Assembly (NCBI GenBank): GCA_938075305.1
Contig: CALJGV010000006.1
Span: 207,306 to 271,305, forward strand
DNA from: an uncultured bacterium
GTDB lineage: Bacteria; Planctomycetota; UBA1135; GCA-002686595
Direction: 5' to 3'
Length of the DNA stretch: 64,000 nt
Part shown: one piece after another, positions 1 through 8,800 of the stretch
Layout: each line of letters starts with the position of its first letter
Numbering within the stretch: position 1 is the first letter of the stretch
Notes under the pieces: generated by a model
Databases searched by the model: none
Told to the model about the DNA's origin: nothing
Seen by the model: the letters and a program-made list of their open reading frames with translations, nothing else
Translations under genes and position numbers: made by a program

Positions 1-966
1 TACACGGCCGAGGCGCAGCACCTCGACGGTCCAGACGGAGTAGAGCTCCGAATTGGCCTTCGCGAAGGCGATGGCCTCCTGCTGACTTGAGACGGGCGTC
101 CCGTTGATAGAGATGACCACGTCTCCCGACTGGGCTCCGTGGCGCGCCGCGATCGAGCCCTCACGCACCTCCGTGAGCTCCACCCCCGCGCGCTTCCCGT
201 CCTTCATGCGGGTCCGTGTGGTCACGTCGCTCGAGAGGATCGACTGGTAGTCCCTCGCGAACGCCTCGGCGTCCTCGGTCCCGAGGAAGTACTGCCCGTT
301 CCTGCGCTCCGTCGTCTTGGGGAGGTCCCGCTTCGCGTTACCCGCCTTCGCGATCAGTGAGGTCGTCTTCCTCCGCCTGAACTCCGCCCCCTCCTCGATG
401 GAGGAGATGAGGTCTGCACCCGTGCGGGAGCTCGGCGTCAGGAACTCCCGCTCGCGCCCGTCGTCCTCGAAGGAGAACTCGACGCCCTGACCGGTGATGC
501 GGTACACGCTGAACTCTCCGTCAGGAGAGGAGGTGGTAGAGCCGACGCCAAACCAGCGGTCGCGGGGGTTCGCCTGGAGGTCAGCGAGGCGCACGAGGCA
601 GAGGGACTCGCCGGGGTCTCGCTCGTCGACGAGCACCATGAGGACCTCGAGGACCTCGGACACGGGGGTGAGACGGACGACCACCTCGTCGGCCGTCCCC
701 GACGTCACCTCCTCGACGACCACCGGGAGCTTGCCCGTCCAGTCGAACTCGACGACAGACGGTCGGATGTCCGTCTCATAGTCCAGCGCCGCGGCGCGCG
801 GCGCCTCCGGAGACCGGACCCCGTTCAGGACCTTCCCGACCCGCTCCTTCTTGAAGTAGGTGCGGGTCCTCTCGTCCGTGTAGTAGTCGTACGCGACGTA
901 CGCCACCCCGGCGAGGAGCACGGTGGAGGCCAGGTAGGAGACCGTTTTGACGATGCCGACGTTCAT
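1..966 (-). CDS. Tandem GspC-like PDZ protein (3' end outside window)
   Basis: The reading frame opens with ATG at 966 and stays open to base 1, giving 322 codons, so the C-terminus lies outside the window. The N-terminus (MNVGIVKTVSYLAS...) is a single membrane anchor. A divergent middle region follows, then a PDZ domain with GVELTEVREGSIAARHG and SGDVVISINGTPV. This order (anchor, periplasmic linker, PDZ) is that of type II secretion GspC, which links the inner-membrane platform to the secretin. It directly follows a paralogue at 1008-2006 with only 41 bases between, so the two are probably co-transcribed. The PDZ parts are almost identical in protein while codons differ, and the middle regions are poorly conserved. 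The GspC assignment is inferred from architecture and pilus context. Confidence 0.85.
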   Translation of the reverse strand, partial: MNVGIVKTVSYLASTVLLAGVAYVAYDYYTDERTRTYFKKERVGKVLNGVRSPEAPRAAALDYETDIRPSVVEFDWTGKLPVVVEEVTSGTADEVVVRLTPVSEVLEVLMVLVDERDPGESLCLVRLADLQANPRDRWFGVGSTTSSPDGEFSVYRITGQGVEFSFEDDGREREFLTPSSRTGADLISSIEEGAEFRRRKTTSLIAKAGNAKRDLPKTTERRNGQYFLGTEDAEAFARDYQSILSSDVTTRTRMKDGKRAGVELTEVREGSIAARHGAQSGDVVISINGTPVSSQQEAIAFAKANSELYSVWTVEVLRLGRV

Positions 967-1007
967 GGGTCAGGTGCCGCCGGGCCTGGAGCCGCGGCGC
1001 GGGGCAT

Positions 1008-2006
1008 TCAGTCGTTGGAGCTGTGGTAGATGATCGTCTCGACCCGACCGAGGCGGAGCACCTCGACCTCCCAGACCGTGTAGCGCTCTGAGTTGTTCTT
1101 CGCGAAGGCGATCGCCTCCTGCTGACTGTTGACCGGGTTGCCATTGATCGAGATCACCACGTCGCCCGACTGGGCGCCGTGGCGGGCTGCGATCGAACCC
1201 TCTCGGACCTCCGTCAGCTCGACCCCCGATCGCTTCCCATCCACGTAGCGCGTCTTGGTCTTGACGTCTGACGAGAGGATCTGTTGGTAGCTGTCCGCGA
1301 ACTGCTTCGCGTCGTCGGAGCCGATGTAGAACTGGCCGTTTCGGCGCTCGGTGAGGAGCGGCGTGCTCGCGTCCGCGACGTTGGTGGAGCCGGAGCCCAC
1401 GAGGGTGCGGCGGACCAGCTTGTCCCCCGGTCCGAGGCGCTTGATCAGATCGCCGGCCTGGGACCGGAGGCTGAGTGCCACCACCTCCGACGGGCGCTGC
1501 TCGTCCTCGAAGGAGAACTCCACCCCGTCGGGGAGGATGTTGAGCACGGAGACGTGGTCGATGGGCGCGGGGAGCGAAGCGCCCACGGTGAACAGCTGCT
1601 CGCGGGGGCTGATGGCACTGTCCGCGAAGCGCAACGAGCAGAACGAGTCCCCTGGGTTACGCGGCTCGGCAGCCACCATGATGACCTCGAGCACGTCCTC
1701 CACGGGGACCACCGGGGCTGGCGCGTCGACCTCCTCGGCGGCGTTGACCACCTCGGGAGGCGGGGGCAGCTTGCCCGTCCAATCGAACAGCACGACGGCC
1801 GCCTCGATGTCGGACTTGTAGTCCAGCGCAGCAGGGACCGGGGCCTTGGGAGGCCTCACACCGTTCAGCACGCTCCCTGCCCGCTCCGCGTCGAAGTGGG
1901 TGACGCCGCGATCGTTCTCGAGGTAGTCGTACCCCGAATACGCCATCGCGCTCACGCAGGCGAACGAGGACAGGTAGGCGAGGGTCTTGATCGTGGGGAC
2001 GTTCAT
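1008..2006 (-). CDS. GspC-like membrane-anchored PDZ protein
   Basis: A complete 332-residue protein. Residues 7-28 form a hydrophobic anchor. Residues 60-240 hold a divergent region with a Pro/Val/Asp-rich linker (about 80-105). The C-terminal 95 residues are a PDZ domain (SGDVVISINGNPVNSQQEA). The layout matches GspC of type II secretion, whose PDZ or HR domains contact the secretin; no protease motif is present, which argues against a DegP-type enzyme. It is one of a tandem pair with the gene at 1-966 and lies downstream of the PilT-type ATPase gene. The pilMNOQ genes lie 7.6 kb away on the same strand. The start ATG at 2006 gives a coherent anchor. Function is inferred from architecture only. 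Confidence 0.87.
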   Translation of the reverse strand: MNVPTIKTLAYLSSFACVSAMAYSGYDYLENDRGVTHFDAERAGSVLNGVRPPKAPVPAALDYKSDIEAAVVLFDWTGKLPPPPEVVNAAEEVDAPAPVVPVEDVLEVIMVAAEPRNPGDSFCSLRFADSAISPREQLFTVGASLPAPIDHVSVLNILPDGVEFSFEDEQRPSEVVALSLRSQAGDLIKRLGPGDKLVRRTLVGSGSTNVADASTPLLTERRNGQFYIGSDDAKQFADSYQQILSSDVKTKTRYVDGKRSGVELTEVREGSIAARHGAQSGDVVISINGNPVNSQQEAIAFAKNNSERYTVWEVEVLRLGRVETIIYHSSND

Positions 2007-2112
2007 GGATCGGTCGGGGAGGCCCCGCGCGGACGCAGGTTAGCAGGGAGACGCCGCAGCACGACGATCCTTCCCCCCGGACGCCATTTTTGAGCGACCC
2101 CTGGCCGCCCCC

Positions 2113-3675
2113 TCAGCTGCCCCCCTTGCGAAGCCTCAGCTCCCCCTCCGCGGGCGGAGGCGGCGTGCGGGACCCCTTCAGCAGCGGCTCCTCGTCGGTG
2201 CCCTGGCCTCGCTGGGTCCCGGCCCGGGCTGCACCGCGGACCCCGGCGTGGATGCCGCGCAGGCTCATGGTCAGCTCATCGGGCCGATCGGAGGCCTCGC
2301 AGGCGCTCTCGAGCGAGACCGCGCCGCTCTGTACAAGCTCCGCAAGACGGCTGTTGAGCGAGACCAGGCCGGCCTCCATGCCCGCCTCGATGACTCGACC
2401 CAGCTCGGTGGTCTTGCCCTCCTCGAGCAGCTCGCGGACCTGGGGCGTGGCGCTCATGAGCTCGTACGCGGGGATCAAGCCGCCCCCCGACCGCGGGACC
2501 AGCCGCATGGACAGGACCCCGGCGAGCGTGTCCGCCATCCGCTGTCGAATCTGAGCGTGCCGCTCGACGGGGAAGTAGCCGAGGATCCGGTCCACCGTCT
2601 GGGCGGCGTTCACCGTGTGCATGGTCGACATCACGAGGTGCCCGGTCTCGATCGCCTCCAGGGCGGCGAGCACGGTCTCGGCGTCCCGCATCTCGCCGAT
2701 CAGGATCACGTCGGGGCTCTGCCGAAGCGCGTGCTTCAGGCCCAGCTTGAAGGACGAGGTATCGGTCCCGATCTCCCGCTGGCTGATGACGCAGTAGCGC
2801 TCCTTGAACAGGAGCTCGATCGGATCCTCGAGCGTCACGACGTGCCGCTCCACGTTGCGGTTCATGAACTCGATCATGGCCGACAGCGTGGTGGACTTAC
2901 CCGATCCGGCCACGCCCGTCACGAGCACCAGGCCGCGCTTGCGCAGCGCGAGGGCCTTCAGCTCCTCGGCCGGCAGGTGGAGTTCGTCGAGGCTGGGGGC
3001 GTCCTCGTTGATGCGCCGGATGACGATCGCCGGCTCCCCCATCTGCTTGTACGCGTTGATCCTGAAGCGCCCGAGCCCGTCGAGGTCGAGGGCCGCGTCG
3101 GCGGCCCCGGTCTCCACGAAGACCTCCATGCGCTTGGCCCCGAGGATCCCCTCGAGCACCTCGAGCATGGGACCCGGCCCGGGGACCTGGCCGTCGAGGA
3201 ACTGGATCCGCCCGCTGAGGCGCTGGGAAGGCCTCCCGTTGCTGCGGAGGATCAGGTCACTCGCGTTGGCGGACACCATCTGCTGGAGCCAGCCCTCGAC
3301 CAGGTGTCGAGGGCTGACCGAGGCGGGCGAGCCGGCTGCGGCGTCGTCGACCTCGAGGCAGCCGGCGGCGCTGGCCTCCGTCGCCGCTTGCTCCGGCTGC
3401 GCCCCGAGCGGGTGCCCCATGAGCGGCCCCCCGGGGTTCCCGAGAGCAACGCTCTCGTCCTCCTCCCTCGGCAGCCCGTCCTCGAAGGAGAAGAGTTCGC
3501 TGGCCTCGCCAGGCACGGAGCCCGCGGTGGGCAGGGGAGGGAGGAGCGCGTCCGGTCCCGAGTGCGGCGCTGCCTGAGGTTCCGGCGCCGGTTGTTCCGG
3601 AGCCACGTCCTGTCGGTCTGCAGGTGCGACGCCCTTGAAGCTGAAGTCGTCGTCGGAAAAGTCGTTCACTGCCAT
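2113..3675 (-). CDS. pilT: PilT-family twitching motility / secretion ATPase
   Basis: A 520-residue type II/IV secretion ATPase. Residues 125-480 carry the PilT core, with Walker A GVAGSGKST near 254-262, Walker B ILIGEMRD near 324-331 and the His box STMHT near 350-354. PilT hexamers depolymerise type IV pili at the inner membrane. Normal PilT proteins are about 345-370 residues; here residues 1-125 are an extra acidic and proline-rich region, probably disordered, containing FSDDDFSFKG and LFSFEDGLP. I chose ATG 3675 because GAGGG lies just before it and the longer frame upstream is low-complexity. It could be a PilU-like or PilB-like variant, but the lack of an N-terminal GspE domain and zinc motif favours PilT. 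Confidence 0.92.
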   Translation of the reverse strand: MAVNDFSDDDFSFKGVAPADRQDVAPEQPAPEPQAAPHSGPDALLPPLPTAGSVPGEASELFSFEDGLPREEDESVALGNPGGPLMGHPLGAQPEQAATEASAAGCLEVDDAAAGSPASVSPRHLVEGWLQQMVSANASDLILRSNGRPSQRLSGRIQFLDGQVPGPGPMLEVLEGILGAKRMEVFVETGAADAALDLDGLGRFRINAYKQMGEPAIVIRRINEDAPSLDELHLPAEELKALALRKRGLVLVTGVAGSGKSTTLSAMIEFMNRNVERHVVTLEDPIELLFKERYCVISQREIGTDTSSFKLGLKHALRQSPDVILIGEMRDAETVLAALEAIETGHLVMSTMHTVNAAQTVDRILGYFPVERHAQIRQRMADTLAGVLSMRLVPRSGGGLIPAYELMSATPQVRELLEEGKTTELGRVIEAGMEAGLVSLNSRLAELVQSGAVSLESACEASDRPDELTMSLRGIHAGVRGAARAGTQRGQGTDEEPLLKGSRTPPPPAEGELRLRKGGS

Positions 3676-3839
3676 ACCCTCGCTCGCTGCCCGCACATCG
3701 CCGGCGTGTGCTATTCGCCTGGACCGTTCAAGCGCACCGACCCAGGGCAAGGGATCGACCCCCCGGGGCAGCCCCCTTGAGGGCCCATTCACCGGGTCAG
3801 GGCGGCTCTCACGCCGGGACAATCGCCGCGCCGCCCGGG

Positions 3840-3860
3840 CCTCCTGGCCAGCCCAGGAGG
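3840..3860 (-). terminator. GC hairpin after obg
   Basis: A perfect 8-bp stem (CCTCCTGG / CCAGGAGG) with a 5-base loop lies 14 bases after the obg stop codon. No T-run follows. It may terminate the rplU-rpmA-obg transcript or protect its 3' end. Confidence 0.55.
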
Positions 3861-3874
3861 GGGTGCGGAGGGGC

Positions 3875-4882
3875 TCAGGCCTCGTCCAGGCCCCGGACGA
3901 CCCGGTGGGCGTCCCGGAGGACCTCGTCCACGCCGGTCCCGAGGATCGAGGACATCCCCACCACCGAGCCGCCCGCGACCGCCCGGAGCTGCTCGAGCCG
4001 CTCCTCCCATCCCTCGTCCTCGAAGCACTTCGATGCCACCGTGAGGCGAGGCTTGGCGTGGAGCTCTGGCGAGTAGCGTCGGAGCTCGTCCTCGAGGGTC
4101 TCCCAGGCCGCGGCGGGCTCGCGCTCGGCCGCCTCCGAGACGTCCACGAGGTGCACGAGGATGCCGCACCGTTCGACGTGCTTGAGGAAGCGGTGCCCGA
4201 GTCCCGCGCCCTCCGCCGCGCCCTCGATCAGCCCGGGGAGGTCCGCGACCACAAGGGTGTCGTAGTCCTTCACGCGGGCGATGCCGACCTGGGGGTCGAG
4301 GGTGGTGAAGGGGTAATCTGCCACCTTCGGGCGGGCGGCGGTCACCCGGCTGATGAAGGTCGACTTGCCAGCGTTGGGGAAGCCGAGCAACCCCACCTCA
4401 GCGAAGATCTTCAGCTCCAGGCGAAGCCGGCGCTGTTCGCCCGGGGTCCCGAGCGTCGCCTTCCGCGGCACCTGCCGGATGGCGGTCGCGAAGCGGGTGT
4501 TCCCCTTGCCCCGCTTGCCGCCCTCGGCGACCACGAGCCGGTCGTCGGGCCTCGCCAGATCGCGCATCAGGTTCCCGCGCTCTGAGTCGTAGACGAGGGT
4601 CCCGACCGGGACGTGAATCACCTCATCCTGGGCGCTCTTGCCAGTCCGATTCCGAGGACCGCCGGGCTGGCCGTTGCGGGCGGCGTACCGGAACCTTCGG
4701 CCGATATCGAGCAGGGAGTGGACGTTCGGGTCGGCCACGAAGACCACGCTCCCCCCGTTCCCGCCGTCGCCCCCGTCCGGCCCTCCCAGGGGGACGTGGG
4801 CCTCCCTACGGAAGGACACGATCCCGTCCCCGCCCTTGCCGGCGACGACCTCTACCTCAGCCTCGTCGCGGAACGTGGACAT
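3875..4882 (-). CDS. obg: Obg/CgtA ribosome-associated GTPase
   Basis: A 335-residue Obg-family GTPase acting in large-subunit assembly and stress control. Residues 1-158 are the glycine-rich Obg fold (GKGGDGIVSFRRE, GGDGGNGGSV). The G domain follows with G1 GFPNAGKST (167-175), switch-region YPFTT (190-194) and G3 DLPG (214-217). The G4 position reads ASKCFEDE (283-290) instead of the usual NKxD, so guanine recognition may be unusual. The optional C-terminal OCT domain is absent, and the protein ends shortly after G5-like SSILGTG. It is the third gene of rplU-rpmA-obg, a widely conserved order, so expression is tied to L21 and L27. Confidence 0.97.
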   Translation of the reverse strand: MSTFRDEAEVEVVAGKGGDGIVSFRREAHVPLGGPDGGDGGNGGSVVFVADPNVHSLLDIGRRFRYAARNGQPGGPRNRTGKSAQDEVIHVPVGTLVYDSERGNLMRDLARPDDRLVVAEGGKRGKGNTRFATAIRQVPRKATLGTPGEQRRLRLELKIFAEVGLLGFPNAGKSTFISRVTAARPKVADYPFTTLDPQVGIARVKDYDTLVVADLPGLIEGAAEGAGLGHRFLKHVERCGILVHLVDVSEAAEREPAAAWETLEDELRRYSPELHAKPRLTVASKCFEDEGWEERLEQLRAVAGGSVVGMSSILGTGVDEVLRDAHRVVRGLDEA

Positions 4883-4951
4883 GTCAGATGTGCGAGCGCC
4901 GGCGCTGGACGGAGATGTCCTGGCGCCGGCGCAGAGTGGACCCGGCTGGGG

Positions 4952-5200
4952 TCACTCGGCCGTGGCGTCCACGTGGACGCGACGGCCGGTCTGGAAGCGA
5001 ACGGTCCCGTCCACGAGTGCGTAGAGGGTGTAGTCGCTGCCGAGGCCAACGTTCTTACCCTGCTTGAAGCGGGTGCCGCACTGGCGAACGATGATCGTGC
5101 CGGCCGTGACCTGCTGCCCGCCGAAGCGCTTCACGCCACGGAACTGGGGGTTGGAGTCGCGGCCGTTGCGGGTCGAGCCCTGTCCCTTCTTGTGTGCCAT
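4952..5200 (-). CDS. rpmA: 50S ribosomal protein L27
   Basis: An 82-residue L27 starting [17 protein letters not shown], the conserved N-terminal tail that reaches toward the peptidyl-transferase centre. There is no cleavable N-terminal extension of the Firmicute type. The core motif [19 protein letters not shown] is intact. A clear AAAGGAG precedes the ATG. It lies 32 bases after rplU and 69 bases before obg in the canonical order. Confidence 0.98.
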   Translation of the reverse strand: MAHKKGQGSTRNGRDSNPQFRGVKRFGGQQVTAGTIIVRQCGTRFKQGKNVGLGSDYTLYALVDGTVRFQTGRRVHVDATAE

Positions 5201-5232
5201 GTCTGTGTTCTCCTTTCAGGCGCCGAGCTGGC

Positions 5233-5547
5233 TCAGCCGTTGATGTCCGTGATCCGGACGCGGGTGTAGGTCTGACGGTGGCCGCGCTTCACGCGGATGT
5301 TCTTCCGGCGCTTGAAGCGGAAGACGACCAGCTTGTCGCCGCGGGCCTCCCCCATCACCTCGCCGGTGACCTTGGCGCCGTCGACGGTGGGCTTACCGAT
5401 CTTGACGGAGCCCTCCTCGCCGACGAGCAAGACGTGGTCGAAGGTGATCGTGGAGCCGCGCTCCGCGTCGTCCATGAGATCGCAGAGGATCTCGTCGCCA
5501 ACGCGCACGGTGGCCTGGTTGTTTCGGTCGCTGATGATCGCGTACAT
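5233..5547 (-). CDS. rplU: 50S ribosomal protein L21
   Basis: A 104-residue L21 beginning MYAIISDRNNQATVRVGDE and containing KRRKNIRVKRGHRQ, the usual rRNA-binding C-terminal signature. ATG 5547 was chosen because the homologous protein begins here; the open frame upstream is leader sequence. It heads the rplU-rpmA-obg unit behind a promoter at 5653-5681, leaving a leader of about 100 bases. No strong Shine-Dalgarno is visible before the start. Confidence 0.97.
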   Translation of the reverse strand: MYAIISDRNNQATVRVGDEILCDLMDDAERGSTITFDHVLLVGEEGSVKIGKPTVDGAKVTGEVMGEARGDKLVVFRFKRRKNIRVKRGHRQTYTRVRITDING

Positions 5548-5652
5548 CGGTGCTTGATCCGGGCCCAGTTCCCCCGGATGGAGGCGACGGGGCGTCCGGC
5601 TATCCCACGGTGTTCTCTCCCGGGGGCCGCTCGGCTGGCCGAGGGGGCGAAA

Positions 5653-5681
5653 AGCATACGCCGGGCCCCGGCGGAGCACAA
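5653..5681 (-). promoter_or_regulatory. Candidate sigma-70 promoter for rplU-rpmA-obg
   Basis: On the minus strand a -35-like TTGTGC (5681-5676) and a -10-like TATGCT (5658-5653) are separated by 17 bases. Transcription would begin near 5646. The leader holds a hairpin CTCGG/CCGAG at 5630-5643. Identified by eye from consensus only. Confidence 0.5.
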
Positions 5682-5757
5682 CCGCCTCCGGGACGCCCCT
5701 TTACCGCCTCGCCCGCGGAAGCGCGGACCCTCCACCGCAGGGGGCGGCCAAGGAGGC

Positions 5758-5787
5758 GGGGCGCGGGGCCCCTTGGCCCCGCGCCCC
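5758..5787 (-). terminator. Strong hairpin after the RNase E gene
   Basis: A perfect 13-bp stem (GGGGCGCGGGGCC with its complement) and a 4-base loop lie 50 bases after the rne stop codon. There is no U-run. It probably marks the 3' end of the rne transcript and lies upstream of the rplU promoter. Confidence 0.6.
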
Positions 5788-5837
5788 GTCCTGCCTCGGA
5801 CCCCGCAGGGGAGCCCGCCGAGCCGATCAGGGGCCCG

Positions 5838-8800
5838 TCAGCGCTTCCGGCGGCCGCCGGGGCGGACCTCACGGCCGTCGGCCCGCAGGTAGCGCAGGAC
5901 GCTGTCCTCGAGCTGGTCCGGCACGGGGGAGAGCTCGATCTGCTTCTCGGAGCGATGCTCCAGGGCGCGGACCCAGTCCCAGAGGTCCTCCTTCAGGTAC
6001 TGGACGACCTCGGGGTGAGCCCGGACCTCCACCTTGGTGAAGCCCTTCTGGACCACGGCCCCACCGAGACGGCGCAGGATGGCCTGGGCCCTCGACTCGA
6101 CCGTACGGACCCGGCCTGTGCCGCGGCACCGCGGGCAGGCCTGGAAGACCTTCTTGTGGGTGCCTGGACCGAGGCGCTGCCGGGTCATCTCGAGCAGCCC
6201 GAACTGGCTGATGCGGCCCAGCTTGCTCCGCGCGCGGTCGTCCGCCAGCGCCTCACGGAGCGCCCGCTCGACCTGCCGGTTGCTCGAGGAGCGCACCATG
6301 TCGATGAAGTCGCAGACGATGATCCCGCCCAGGTCCCTGAGCTTGATCTGGCGCGCGATCTCGGGGACCGCCTCCATGTTCGTCTTGAGCGCGATGTCCT
6401 CGAAGTCGTAACTGTCCGTCCGCGTGCGCCCGGAGTTGACGTCGATCGCCACCAGCGCCTCTGCCTGGTCGAGCACGATGGAGCCACCCGAGGGCAGGTC
6501 CACGCGGCGCGAGAAAATCCGCTCGAACTCCTGCTCGAGCCCGCTCTCCTGGAACAGCGGCCGATCGCCCTCGTAGCGCTTGATGCGCCCGACGTGCTCG
6601 GGCATCAGCTTCTCGGCGAAGTTCACCATCTGCTCGTAGACGGTGAAGTCGTCGACCAGCACCTCCTTGGTGCGCCGGTTGAAGAGGTCGCGGAGCGTCC
6701 TCGTCGCCACGTCGGATTCGAGGTAGAGGGGGGCCGGTCCGCGGCTCCCCCGGAGCTTCTTGCCGAAGGACTCCCAGAGCCCGAGCAGGTAGTCGAGGTC
6801 CCGCTGCAGGTCCGCCTTCGTGCGCCCGACGCCCGCCGTGCGGACGATGACGCCCATGTCGGCAGGGGTCTTCAGGCTGGCGAGGATCCGCTTGAGGCGC
6901 TTGCGCTCCTTGTCATCCGGGATCTTCCGGCTCACGCCGGTGCGGGACATGGAGGGCATCAGCACGAGGTAGCGCCCCGGCATGGAGATGTAGGTGGTGA
7001 GGGTCGGGCCCTTGTCGCCGATGGCGTCCTTGGTGACCTGGACCACGACCGGGTCCCCCACCTTGAGGAGCTGATCGATCGGCCGCCGCTCCCGCTGGGG
7101 GCGCCGCTCGGACCGGCCCCTTGAGCGGGGGCCGCCGCTCTTCGAGCCGCCCTTGCTGGCCTTGCGCCGCGAGGAGGCCTTCTTCTTCGACTTGCGCTCG
7201 GCCTTCTTGGTGGTCTTCTTCTTGGCGGACTTCTTCGCGCCGCCCTCGGACCCCTTGTCGGAGGCCGTCGCCTTCTTGCGGCTACGCTTCCGGCTGGACG
7301 ACCGCTTGCGGCCGCCCTCCTCGGAGTCGCCGTCCGACCCGGAGTCGCCGTCGGCGCTCGCGGAGGCGGCCTTCTTCGACGAGCGCCGCTTGCGCTTCTT
7401 GCGCGCCGGCTTCCCGTCGTCGTCGCCGCCCGGCGCATCGCCGTCATCCATCGCGGCGACCCGCGACGAGGCGGGGCGCCGTGACCGTGACCGGAGCGAC
7501 CGGGTCCCCCGAGGCTCCTCCGCCTCGGCGTCCTCGTCGACGATCCCCTGGGCGAAGCCAGGCGCGGGCCCGTCGTCGTCATTGGAGGGACCTTCGTCGG
7601 AGGGGCCATCGTCGGAGGGGCCATCGTCGGAGGGACCATCCTCCTCGTCGGGCCCGTCGTCGGAGTCCCCCTGGTCGGAGTCCCCCTGGTCGGAGTCCCC
7701 TTGGTCGGAAGCGTATTCGCTCTCGGACTCGGCGGCCGGAGCCTCGGACGCGGCGTCGTCGCTGGCCGCTTCCTCGAGCTCGTCCTCGTCGTCGTGATCC
7801 TCGTCGAGGGCGTCGGCCTCCTCGGACCAGTCTGCGTCGTGGTCCCCTTCCTCGTCGTGGTGACCTCCCGTGAGCAGGTCCTCGAGCTGGAAGTCGTCGT
7901 CCGCGTAGATCGGCAGGACGTCGGAGGTGTGCAGGAAGCCGTTCCGGCCCTGACCGAAGTCGATGAAGGCCGCCCCGATAGCGGGCTCGAGGTTGACGAC
8001 ACGGCCCCGGTAGATGTCGTTGACGAGAGTCTTCTGGCTCTCGGCCGTCATCAGGATGTCCTCGATGCGGCCGTTCTCGTAGACCGCAACGCGGCGCTCT
8101 TCGGGCTCCACCGCGTTGACCGCGATGGTCTGCGTCCGCATGGCCTCGGCCTCGGCAGCCTTCTCCTCGGCCGTCTTGGTCGCCGTTGCGGCGCCCGACT
8201 TCTTCGTGCGGCGGCGGGTCTTCTTCGTCGAGCTGGCCTCGCTGTCCGTCTCCGATTCGGGGTCGGCCTCGGCTCCGGAGTCTTCGCTCCCGGTGGCCTT
8301 CTTGCGCGAACGGCGGCGGCGGCGCTTCTTCTTGCCCCCCTCTTCCTCGGGCTCCTCGTCCCGCGAGTCGGAGGGCGCGCCCTCGTCATCGGAGGTCGCG
8401 GCGCCCTCGAGCTCCGCGCCCGAGTCCTCGTCGCTCGTCTTCCGGCGGGACTTCCGGCGGGTGCGCTTCTTCTTGCGCGCCGCCGGTTTCTCCTCGTCCG
8501 CCTCGGCGTCCGAGGCGCCGTCGCCGCGGGGAAGTTCGTCCTCCTCGCCGGGGATCACATCGACCTCGGGCGAGTCGTCTTCATCGCCGCGCTTGCGCCG
8601 ACGCCCACCTCGGGAGCCCCGGCGGCGGCGCTTCCGGCCTCCGCGCTCGTCACCATCCTCGGCCGGGGCTTCTCCCCCATCCGGCTCGGCGGTCGAACGC
8701 CGACGGGTCTTCCTGGCCCTGGGCTCATCGCCCTCCGAGCCCTTCGGCTCGGCGCTCTCCGGCGCGGCATCGGCCTCTGCTCCATCGGAGCCAGCGTCCG

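Noticed and set aside
7591..7715. Tandem 15-bp repeats considered as a CRISPR or regulatory array
   Set aside because: The units are head-to-tail without spacers, stay in frame with rne and encode acidic pentapeptides.
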